DNA from: Syntrophomonas sp. UBA5314
GTDB taxonomy: Bacteria > Bacillota > Syntrophomonadia > Syntrophomonadales > Syntrophomonadaceae
Direction of reading: 5' to 3'
Assembly: GCA_002410325.1 (NCBI GenBank)
Contig: DHRK01000072.1
Coordinates: 1-28,202 of the forward strand
Length of the DNA stretch: 28,202 bases
Shown: one piece after another, positions 1 through 6,617 of the stretch
How the letters are laid out: each line of letters starts with the position of its first letter
How positions within the stretch are numbered: the stretch's first letter is position 1
Notes under the pieces: model-generated
Told to the model about the DNA's origin: nothing
The model's database searches: none
What the model saw: the letters and a program-made list of their open reading frames with translations, nothing else
Program-made: the position numbers and the translations under genes

Positions 1-2
1 TA

Positions 3-149
3 ATCATTAAGGGAATAATCGTAGCTCTTAACCGTAGTAAGCCGGTATGCCTGGCGGCGCAGATAGGTTATAAAACAAGCGCGGTAGTTCACCTTGGACT
101 TCCTCCCGGAAATGGTTATATATTCCAGGATATGCAAATCAGGCAATAG
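3..149 (+). CDS. Possible 3' end of a truncated gene, Gfo/Idh/MocA-like tail
   Basis: The reading frame is open from the left edge for 48 codons and stops at TAG. The translation contains KPVCLAAQIGYKTSAVVHLG, which resembles the C-terminal segment seen in many Gfo/Idh/MocA-type oxidoreductases (an 'A-ETGY-T---HLGN' pattern). The typical residues after that segment diverge, so it may be a degraded or different protein. An open frame of this length could also arise by chance. The identity is a weak guess; the partial nature is certain because the frame runs off the window. Confidence 0.3.
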   Translation: MIKGIIVALNRSKPVCLAAQIGYKTSAVVHLGLPPGNGYIFQDMQIRQ

Positions 150-188
150 GGTTCTAAACCCCAAAAATATTCAAACGATTTTGCTATG

Positions 189-410
189 TTATGGTCCCCA
201 AATAAGAGTACCAAGAAACCAATAGGCAAAAGGAAAGATTATCAGAATAATATTAAATTTAATCCCAATTTTCGCGAGGCGATCCTTGGGATTTGATAAG
301 CTAGTGATTCCGCAAATCATTCCTACTAATCCGATTATTGGTGCGATAAATACTGGTAAGCCTGGAAATGAGGTAGGGATTATGTTCAGGAATAAGTTGA
401 AAATCCACAA
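189..410 (-). CDS. Small hydrophobic membrane protein, uncharacterised, start uncertain
   Basis: A 73-residue product is predicted from a TTG start. It has two clear hydrophobic segments (about residues 14-38 and 49-70) joined by a short basic loop (SLSNPKDRLAKIGIK). This two-helix layout resembles small Firmicute membrane proteins of unknown function. The frame continues upstream of the TTG for 14 more sense codons (FWGRISVGLAIAIT, also membrane-like) before meeting a stop, and no ATG or GTG lies there. The true N-terminus may therefore be lost or frameshifted. The stretch is visibly more AT-rich than the genes to its right, which suggests accessory or decaying DNA. No function can be assigned. 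Confidence 0.4.
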   Translation of the reverse strand: MWIFNLFLNIIPTSFPGLPVFIAPIIGLVGMICGITSLSNPKDRLAKIGIKFNIILIIFPFAYWFLGTLIWGP

Positions 411-682
411 TGTAATCGCAATGGCAAGACCAACTGAAATGCGACCCCAAAATTAATCCTTATTAATAAAATATAGTCTCCTTTCCTCTTTTCGGTTTCG
501 TATATTTTATTCCTTTAATGTTAATTAGTCACTATCCGGGCCACATATTTAACCAGGTTCCGGCTATATATCAGGCTATTCAGGTAGAATGGCGGCTCGG
601 TTTAAAGCATGTCGCACTTTGTTTTTACTAATGCTATTATGGTAGATGTGATAGTTTTAGCGGCAGGAGTGAAGGAGCTTTT
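411..682. other. Leader and intergenic region upstream of the aromatic operon
   Basis: This AT-rich stretch separates the - strand small ORF from the first DAHP synthase. I looked for a T-box (AGGGTGGNACCGCG-type) and other known leader motifs and saw none. A TATTAT-like hexamer sits about 40 bases before aroF but has no convincing -35 partner. A good ribosome binding site (GAAGGAGCT) precedes the aroF ATG. Beyond that I see nothing identifiable. Confidence 0.4.
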
Positions 683-1519
683 ATGAAGCCTTTTAAGCTG
701 GCTTCCCGGGATTATCAACCCAAGGATACCCATATAGAAGTATCGGCCGGGAAGCGGCGGGTGATTTTAGGGCAGGGCTATTGCACGGTGATAGCGGGAC
801 CCTGCGCGGTTGAAAACCGGGCGGACTACCTGGCCGTAGCCGACTTTTTGGCCAGGTCCGGCGCCCATATTTTGAGGGGCGGACTTTTTAAGCCGCGCAC
901 TTCGCCTTATTCTTTCAGAGGAATGGGGCGGGAGGGCCTGGAGGTGCTCCAAGAAGCCCGCCAATTGACCGAAATGCCGATTGTAAGCGAGGTTTTGGAT
1001 GTGCGCGACCTGGAAGCATTATACCCCTATGTCGACATCTTTCAGGTGGGGAGCCGCAATATGCAGAACTATACCCTGCTGGAGGAATTGGGCCAGGTTG
1101 ACAAACCAATTCTGCTCAAACGCGGGCTCTCGGCCACTATTGAGGAATGGCTGCTGGCCGCTGAATATATCTTGAGCGAAGGCAATGCCCGGATCATTCT
1201 CTGTGAAAGGGGCATAAGGACTTTTGAACAATATACCAGGAACACGGTCGACATCGGGGCGGTGGTTCTGCTCAAAGAATTGACCCATTTGCCGGTAATC
1301 GTCGATCCCAGCCATGCCACCGGAAAGTGGAAGATGGTCATTCCGGTAGCCAAAGCCGCTGTAGCCGCCGGGGCGGACGGGGTTATGGTTGAAGTGCACC
1401 AGGAGCCGGACCGGGCTTTATCAGACGGGAAGCAGTCCCTGACTCTGGACAACTATCAATTGCTGATCAGACAGCTTCAAGAGTTGGCCCGGCTGGAGCA
1501 AAAAATTATTGATAGATAA
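683..1519 (+). CDS. aroF: 3-deoxy-7-phosphoheptulonate (DAHP) synthase, catalytic domain only
   Basis: It condenses phosphoenolpyruvate and erythrose 4-phosphate to DAHP, the first step of the shikimate pathway. The 278-residue protein is of the type I-beta (Thermotoga/Bacillus AroA-like) family. Visible motifs are AGPCAVE (residues 38-44, metal-ligand Cys41), KPRTSPYSF (70-78), DPSHATGKW (His211), EVHQEP (Glu237) and LSDG (Asp248), so all four expected metal ligands are present. It begins directly at the catalytic barrel and lacks the roughly 60-residue N-terminal ferredoxin-like regulatory domain carried by the neighbouring paralog. By inference it should be insensitive to the feedback inhibition that domain mediates. 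The start is supported by GAAGGAG upstream. It leads the aro operon but is separated from the second copy by a terminator-like hairpin. Confidence 0.93.
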   Translation: MKPFKLASRDYQPKDTHIEVSAGKRRVILGQGYCTVIAGPCAVENRADYLAVADFLARSGAHILRGGLFKPRTSPYSFRGMGREGLEVLQEARQLTEMPIVSEVLDVRDLEALYPYVDIFQVGSRNMQNYTLLEELGQVDKPILLKRGLSATIEEWLLAAEYILSEGNARIILCERGIRTFEQYTRNTVDIGAVVLLKELTHLPVIVDPSHATGKWKMVIPVAKAAVAAGADGVMVEVHQEPDRALSDGKQSLTLDNYQLLIRQLQELARLEQKIIDR

Positions 1520-1624
1520 TGAAGCTTCATGGTATTCTGTTTATTGTAGGATGGTAGGCTCAAGTGCAGAGCGACTAAAAAAAACGTAGTACGGCAGGAT
1601 GGTGGAAAATATTGGCCATGGATT

Positions 1625-1663
1625 AAAAGCCATTGGTGAATTTCGCCTGTGGCTTTTTATTTT
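1625..1663 (+). terminator. Intrinsic terminator or attenuator between the two DAHP synthase genes
   Basis: AAAAGCCA (1625-1632) pairs with TGGCTTTT (1650-1657), and an inner GGTGA/TCGCC stem lies within. It is followed by TTTTTATTTT. This is a good rho-independent terminator standing 35 bases before the next gene. An alternative stem, CCATGG (1616-1621) with CCATTGG (1630-1636), uses the 5' arm of the terminator and would exclude it. That makes an attenuation switch possible. Confidence 0.65.
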
Positions 1664-1698
1664 CCCGTTCCTGACCCAGCAAGGAGGAAGACGCACCG

Positions 1699-2733
1699 AT
1701 GATTATCGTAATGGAGAAGAATTCCGGGCAGGACAAAATCGATCAAGTAACCGAAAAACTGCAGGCGCGTGGGTTTTTGATCCATCTCTCCCAGGGGGTT
1801 GAACGCACCATTATAGGCGCCATCGGGGAGAGGACCCAGGAAGACATGGACCTTTTTGAGACCCTCCCCGGGGTGGATAAGGTGGTACCCATCCTGCAGC
1901 CCTTCAAACTCACCTCTAAAGAATTTCGCAGCGAACCGACCGTTGTGCAGGTAGGCAGCCGGGTTATCGGACAGGGCAATTTTCAAATTATTGCCGGCCC
2001 CTGCGCCGTGGAAGGCCGGGATAAATTCCTGGAAATCGCCGGCATGGTAAAAGAAGCCGGGGCCACTATGCTCCGGGGAGGAGCTTTTAAACCCCGAACA
2101 TCTCCTTATTCCTTTCAGGGTCTGGAGTTGGAGGGGCTGGAGATTCTGGCCGAAGCGCGGGAGATTACCGGCCTGCCGGTAGTTACGGAAATCGTCGACC
2201 CGCGTTTGGTTGAGACGGTGGCCCAGTACACGGATATGCTGCAGGTGGGAGCCCGCAACATGCAAAACTTTTTCCTGCTCCGGGAACTGGGCAAAATTGA
2301 CAAGCCGGTGCTATTAAAACGCGGTCCTTCGGCAACCGTTGAAGAATGGATCATGGCCGCCGAATACATCATATCCAGCGGCAACCCCCGGGTGGTCATG
2401 TGTGAGCGGGGCATTCGCACCTTTGAAAAATACACCCGCAACACTCTGGATTTAAGCGCCATACCTCTAATCAAACAGCTGACCCATCTGCCTGTACTGG
2501 TTGATCCGAGCCATGGCACCGGCAAGTGGAAGCTGGTTGAGCCGATGGCTTTGGCTGCTGTGGGAGCAGGGGGCGACGGGCTTATTATTGAAGTGCACCA
2601 GAACCCCAGCGAAGCTCTTTCCGACGGGCCGCAGTCCTTGACTCCGGAGAATTTCAACCGCCTGTCCAGGAAGGTCAAGCGTCTTATAGAAGCATTGCGT
2701 GAAGCAGAAAGAGACGGAGAAGACCCGGCATGA
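1699..2733 (+). CDS. aroF: DAHP synthase with N-terminal regulatory domain
   Basis: Same reaction as the upstream paralog, but this 344-residue copy carries the N-terminal ferredoxin-like (ACT-like) domain, residues about 1-65, including GVERTIIGAIGE. In the Thermotoga maritima enzyme this domain mediates tyrosine/phenylalanine feedback inhibition. The catalytic motifs AGPCAVE (Cys102), DPSHGTGKW (His272), EVHQNP (Glu298) and LSDG (Asp309) sit at the same residue numbers I recall for the Thermotoga enzyme. AAGGAGG precedes the ATG. Its stop overlaps the tyrA start as ATGA, so the two are likely translationally coupled. A hairpin just upstream may attenuate expression of this gene and those downstream. 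Confidence 0.95.
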   Translation: MIIVMEKNSGQDKIDQVTEKLQARGFLIHLSQGVERTIIGAIGERTQEDMDLFETLPGVDKVVPILQPFKLTSKEFRSEPTVVQVGSRVIGQGNFQIIAGPCAVEGRDKFLEIAGMVKEAGATMLRGGAFKPRTSPYSFQGLELEGLEILAEAREITGLPVVTEIVDPRLVETVAQYTDMLQVGARNMQNFFLLRELGKIDKPVLLKRGPSATVEEWIMAAEYIISSGNPRVVMCERGIRTFEKYTRNTLDLSAIPLIKQLTHLPVLVDPSHGTGKWKLVEPMALAAVGAGGDGLIIEVHQNPSEALSDGPQSLTPENFNRLSRKVKRLIEALREAERDGEDPA

Positions 2734-3809
2734 AGAAAAAGGTCTTTATAATCGGGCTCGGATTAATTGGCGGTTCGCTGGGTTTGGCCCTGCGGGAAAG
2801 CCCGCAGGTTGAATCTATCACCGGGTTTGACCGGGAAGGAACTGCCTGTGACATGGCGGCCGCCATGGGAGCAGTTGACAGGACGGCCGGGCTTCTAGAA
2901 GGCGCTAAAGAGGCGGATGTAATCATTATCTGCACCCCGTTGGGGGTATATCATTCGGTCATTGAGCAAATAGCTCCGGTCTTAAAACCCGGAGTACTGC
3001 TCACCGATGTGGGCAGCACCAAAGTGCAGGTGATGGAGCTATTTAATACCCTGCCTTTCGGGGTTTACGCCATTGGCGGGCACCCCATGGCCGGAGCCGA
3101 AACTCAGGGAATAGCCGGTGCGGACCGCTATCTATTTGAAAACGCGGTTTATGTCCTGACCGCGCCAGCTGATACGCCGCGGGAAATGGTGAGGATTTTG
3201 GAAAACCTTCTGGCCAGTACCGGCGCGCGCATCAAGCATATGGAAGCAGCCCGGCACGACGAACTGGTGGCCACGGTGAGCCATATTCCGCATCTGGCCG
3301 CGGTGGCCCTGGTGGGGCTTACCGAGGGGCGGCAGGAAGAGTTGATGCTGGCCGCGGGCGGATTCCGCGATACAACCCGGGTAGCCTCCTCCAACCCGGA
3401 TTTGTGGGAAGACATCGCTTTTTCCAACCGGGAACCCCTAATACGACAGTTGAATGCTCTGGGGGAGCGCCTGAACGAGCTGAAAAAGGCCCTGGAAAAC
3501 GACGACCGGGAGGGCCTCAAACAGCAGTTGGAAAGGGCCAAGGACATACGCGACAGCATTCCCAAAGTCAGAAAAGGACTGATTCCATTTTGCCATGAGC
3601 TGGTCTGTATTGTGCCGGACCGCCCGGGGGTAATCGGGCAGCTAGGAATAATACTGGACCAGGAGGACATTAATATTGTTGATATAGAGATACTGCGAGT
3701 TCGGGAAGGCGATGGAGGAACCATCCGCCTGGGAGTGGCCAGTAGCGAGCAAGCTGAAGAGGCGGTACAGGCCCTGCAGGCCCGGGGCATCAAAGCCTGG
3801 CTACGGTAA
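2730..3809 (+). CDS. tyrA: Prephenate dehydrogenase with C-terminal ACT domain
   Basis: It oxidatively decarboxylates prephenate to 4-hydroxyphenylpyruvate in tyrosine synthesis. The N-terminal NAD(P)-binding signature GLGLIGGS is at residues 9-16. The catalytic region shows GGHPMAGAETQG and HDELVATVSHIPH. From about residue 293 a C-terminal ACT domain begins (CIVPDRPGVIGQLGIILDQ), a usual site of tyrosine feedback in Firmicute TyrA. The length of 359 residues is normal for the ACT-containing form. The start overlaps the upstream stop (ATGA), and aroA begins 11 bases after its stop, so this is one operon. Confidence 0.95.
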   Translation: MKKKVFIIGLGLIGGSLGLALRESPQVESITGFDREGTACDMAAAMGAVDRTAGLLEGAKEADVIIICTPLGVYHSVIEQIAPVLKPGVLLTDVGSTKVQVMELFNTLPFGVYAIGGHPMAGAETQGIAGADRYLFENAVYVLTAPADTPREMVRILENLLASTGARIKHMEAARHDELVATVSHIPHLAAVALVGLTEGRQEELMLAAGGFRDTTRVASSNPDLWEDIAFSNREPLIRQLNALGERLNELKKALENDDREGLKQQLERAKDIRDSIPKVRKGLIPFCHELVCIVPDRPGVIGQLGIILDQEDINIVDIEILRVREGDGGTIRLGVASSEQAEEAVQALQARGIKAWLR

Positions 3810-3820
3810 GGGGAGTGAAA

Positions 3821-5113
3821 ATGGAAAGGATCAATGAATGCCATAGGCCTTTAAAGGGCGAATTTCTTGTAGCCCCCGACAAATCGATATCCCATCGCTC
3901 GGTTATTTTTTCCGGGTTGGGCAACGGAAAGGGAGCAGTCCATAATTTCCTGCGAGCCGGCGACACCCTGTCAACTTGCGGATGTATGTGTTCTCTGGGC
4001 ATTGAAATACTGGACCGGGGAACGCGTATGCTTATCGAAGGAAAGGGCTTGCACGGTATAAAGGAGCCGGAAGGAATTCTGGACTGCGGTAATTCCGGAA
4101 CAACCATGCGCCTGTTGAGCGGCTTGCTGGCCGGGCAAGGCTTTTTATCGCTTATGAGCGGGGACCATTCACTCAACCGGCGGCCCATGCGCCGGGTCAT
4201 TGAGCCATTGACAGTCATGGGCGCAGAGATCTGGGGAAGAGCCGGCGGCTTTTACCCTCCCCTGGCCATTAAAGGAAATAAAAACCTTAAGGGTATAAGC
4301 TACCGTATGCCGGTGGCCAGTGCCCAGGTGAAATCGGCTTTGCTTCTGGCCGGGCTTTATGCCGGGGGTCAAACCAGAATTATTGAACCGGAGAAGTCCC
4401 GGGATCACACCGAACGCATGCTGCAGGCCATGGGCGCCGACCTTGAGGTTCAGGGATTGGAGATAACCTTGAAGCCCGGGCGTGAACTCCAGGCCCAGGA
4501 GTTTTTCGTACCCGGGGATATTTCCTCGGCGGCCTTTTTCCTGGTCGCGGCGCTTATCGTTCCGGGATCGGAAATCATGATCCGGGATGTGGGAATAAAT
4601 CCGACCCGGGCTGGTCTGATTGAGGTCTTACAGGGCATGGGGGCCAGGCTGGCCATAGAGAATCAGCGGGTTGTCGGCGGGGAGCCGATTGGCGATATAG
4701 TGGCCGGCTATTCGGAACTGCGCGGTACCAGGGTGGCAGGCGACATCATTCCCCGTCTGATCGATGAAATTCCCATTCTGGCCGTGGCCATGGCCCTGGC
4801 CGAAGGTGAGTCCGTAGTTCGAGATGCCGGGGAACTCCGGGTTAAGGAGTCGGACCGGATCAAGGCCATATGTTCCGGACTTGGCAAAATGGGAGCCGGC
4901 ATTGTAGAGCTGGAGGACGGATTTGTGATTCAAGGCCGCCCGGAAGGCTTAACCGGGGCGGCGGTCGACAGCCGGGGCGATCACCGCATAGCCATGAGTA
5001 CGGCTATTGCCGCTCTTAAGGCCAGGGGAGAAACCATCGTGCACAACTCGGAAGTGGTTGACATATCATTCCCCGAATTCTGGCCCCTGCTCAGGAAGCT
5101 CATTAAAAAGTGA
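3821..5113 (+). CDS. aroA: 3-phosphoshikimate 1-carboxyvinyltransferase (EPSP synthase)
   Basis: It transfers the enolpyruvyl group of PEP to shikimate 3-phosphate. Hallmarks are APDKSISHR (residues 18-26), GNSGTTMRLLSG, SGDHSLNRRPM, SAQVKSALLLAGL, GDISSAAFF, DEIPILAVAMAL, LRVKESDRI and DHRIAM near the C-terminus. The GNSGTTMRL form resembles the Bacillus/Staphylococcus-type enzymes rather than the E. coli form. I chose the ATG over a GTG six bases upstream because AAGGGGAG lies five bases before the ATG and would overlap the GTG. The length of about 430 residues is normal. It is the last aro gene here and is followed by a terminator-like hairpin. Confidence 0.95.
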   Translation: MERINECHRPLKGEFLVAPDKSISHRSVIFSGLGNGKGAVHNFLRAGDTLSTCGCMCSLGIEILDRGTRMLIEGKGLHGIKEPEGILDCGNSGTTMRLLSGLLAGQGFLSLMSGDHSLNRRPMRRVIEPLTVMGAEIWGRAGGFYPPLAIKGNKNLKGISYRMPVASAQVKSALLLAGLYAGGQTRIIEPEKSRDHTERMLQAMGADLEVQGLEITLKPGRELQAQEFFVPGDISSAAFFLVAALIVPGSEIMIRDVGINPTRAGLIEVLQGMGARLAIENQRVVGGEPIGDIVAGYSELRGTRVAGDIIPRLIDEIPILAVAMALAEGESVVRDAGELRVKESDRIKAICSGLGKMGAGIVELEDGFVIQGRPEGLTGAAVDSRGDHRIAMSTAIAALKARGETIVHNSEVVDISFPEFWPLLRKLIKK

Positions 5114-5132
5114 TCAATTTAAACGATACCAG

Positions 5133-5176
5133 GAGACCGGCCGCTTAACTTCTGTAAAAGGGCAGGTCTCTTTTTT
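5133..5176 (+). terminator. Terminator after aroA
   Basis: GAGACC (5133-5138) pairs with GGTCTC (5165-5170). A weaker GGCC/GGGC pairing lies inside, and six T residues follow. It marks the end of the aro operon. Confidence 0.55.
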
Positions 5177-5265
5177 ATATGATTTTTATTAAATGGAAAT
5201 AATCAATCGTATGGTGGGCAACGGGCGCTTATTTCAGGCATGCTTTTAAGTAAAAGCGGTAGTTT

Positions 5266-5294
5266 TTGACTGGATGCTTGTGCTAAAATATTAA
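5266..5294 (+). promoter_or_regulatory. Candidate sigma-A promoter for cmk
   Basis: TTGACT (5266-5271), a 17-base spacer and TATTAA (5289-5294) lie just upstream of cmk and downstream of the aroA terminator. The position and spacing fit a housekeeping promoter, although the -10 is imperfect. Confidence 0.5.
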
Positions 5295-5315
5295 AGAATA
5301 TATCTGGGTGGTAGA

Positions 5316-5996
5316 ATGATGAAAATCGCGATCGATGGACCGGCGGGTGCGGGTAAAAGCACCGTTGCCAGAAGGCTGGCCCAGGAACTGGGCTTTGTGT
5401 ATATCGACACAGGAGCCATGTACCGGGCATTGACATGGAAAGCCTTAAAGGAAGGCAAGAACTTTGATGATCCACTAGACCTGCGCCAGATGGCCCTTCA
5501 GACGAGCATCCAGTTTAAAAATGCTGATCATGAGCAAAAAATCTTTTGTGATGGAATAGATGTCAGCGCGGAGATAAGGCTTCCCCGGGTTAGCAGCCTG
5601 GTCTCCTCTTTGGCCCGGCATCCCGAGGTCAGGGAAATAATGGTTAAACAGCAGCAGGAGATGGCCCGCACCCAATCGGTAGTGATGGATGGCCGGGACA
5701 TAGGAGAATGCGTTTTGCCTGACGCCGAGTTCAAATTTTTTTTAACCGCCACCTTGGAGGAAAGGGCCCGACGGCGTGCCCGGGAGATGAATATCGCTGA
5801 CGATACTCCGGAGCTTTTATCCCTGGAAGAGGATATCATGGCCCGGGACCATAGCGACAGTGAACGCCGGGTCGGGGCTTTGAAAGTCCTGCCCGATTCA
5901 ATCATTATTGACAGCAGTTACATGCAAATAGATGAAGTGCTTGATAAGCTGCTCACCATAATCGAGGAGACCAATAGTGCTTTATACGGTAGTTAG
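5316..5996 (+). CDS. cmk: (d)CMP kinase (cytidylate kinase)
   Basis: It phosphorylates CMP and dCMP with ATP. The P-loop GPAGAGKST is at residues 8-16, followed by the YIDTGAMYRALT nucleotide-binding segment and the DGRDIGE motif typical of Cmk. The length of 226 residues is standard. Two adjacent ATG codons could start it; GGGTGG upstream is compatible with either. In many Clostridia cmk is followed by plsC, ispH and rpsA, exactly as here. The stop overlaps the next gene by 20 bases. Confidence 0.95.
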   Translation: MMKIAIDGPAGAGKSTVARRLAQELGFVYIDTGAMYRALTWKALKEGKNFDDPLDLRQMALQTSIQFKNADHEQKIFCDGIDVSAEIRLPRVSSLVSSLARHPEVREIMVKQQQEMARTQSVVMDGRDIGECVLPDAEFKFFLTATLEERARRRAREMNIADDTPELLSLEEDIMARDHSDSERRVGALKVLPDSIIIDSSYMQIDEVLDKLLTIIEETNSALYGS

Positions 5997-6567
5997 ATAC
6001 GCCGGTCTGATCCTTTTTGCCCTGCTGGGGTTGAAAAGAGAGGGCCTGGAGAACCTGCCCGGGTCCGGTCCGGTTATTGTGGTGGCCAATCACATAAGCA
6101 ACTGGGACCCATTGATATTAGGCTTTGCCTTGCCCCGGCCGCTCTGCTACATGGCCAAAGCCGAGCTTTTTAATATACCGGTATTAAAAAGCCTGCTGCC
6201 TTTGGTTTACGCCTTCCCCATAAAGAGGGGAGCAGTGGACCGGCAGGCTATACGCACGGCCCTGGAACTGGTTAAAGCAGGAAAGATTCTGGGGATCTTT
6301 CCTGAAGGCCGACGGGCCCTTAAGGGGGCGCCGATTGAAGTAAAACCCGGTGCCGCATTGATTGCCTTGAAAGCCGGATGCCCCATTTTGCCGGCGGCTT
6401 GCATCGGAACGAGCGGGATTCTGCCCTGCGGATGGTTTAAACCGCTTAAAATTAAATTGGGAAGACCTGTAAATACCCAAGGATTGGCCGAAATGTCTCA
6501 TGCGGCCGCTCTGGAAGAGTTAAGTCACAGGATAGAGAAGGATATTAACGCACTTTTGCAGAAATAA
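5977..6567 (+). CDS. plsC: 1-acyl-sn-glycerol-3-phosphate acyltransferase (PlsC-type)
   Basis: It probably acylates lysophosphatidic acid to phosphatidic acid at the membrane. Motif I is NHISNWD (residues 38-44, the H-x4-D catalytic pair His39/Asp44), and motif III is FPEGRR (108-113). A hydrophobic N-terminal segment (about residues 4-18) suits membrane association. The 196-residue length is typical for the short PlsC proteins of this locus. The GTG start lies inside the end of cmk, consistent with translational coupling. Confidence 0.9.
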   Translation: MLYTVVRYAGLILFALLGLKREGLENLPGSGPVIVVANHISNWDPLILGFALPRPLCYMAKAELFNIPVLKSLLPLVYAFPIKRGAVDRQAIRTALELVKAGKILGIFPEGRRALKGAPIEVKPGAALIALKAGCPILPAACIGTSGILPCGWFKPLKIKLGRPVNTQGLAEMSHAAALEELSHRIEKDINALLQK

Positions 6568-6617
6568 AGAAGGATTTAGGTGGGAAAATACGAATAAGTA
6601 TTTGCGGGGTGTAATAA

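Noticed and set aside
1519..1530. Palindrome ATGAAGCTTCAT overlapping the aroF1 stop region
   Set aside because: A 12-base perfect palindrome with a restriction-site-like core is expected by chance at this scale, and no T-run or partner site was found.
1599..1802. Short + strand ORF with an aromatic-rich stretch (FRLWLFIFPF) before aroF2, resembling an attenuator leader peptide
   Set aside because: The aromatic codons come from the terminator T-run itself, the ATG has AGG directly against it with no proper spacing, and the frame runs through into aroF2 out of frame. It is not a credible leader peptide.
1657..2265. Long antisense open frames opposite aroF2, and similar ones opposite tyrA (3149-3844) and cdr (10963-11829)
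   Set aside because: They are mirror shadows of strongly coding GC-rich genes. None shows a plausible domain, ribosome binding site or promoter.
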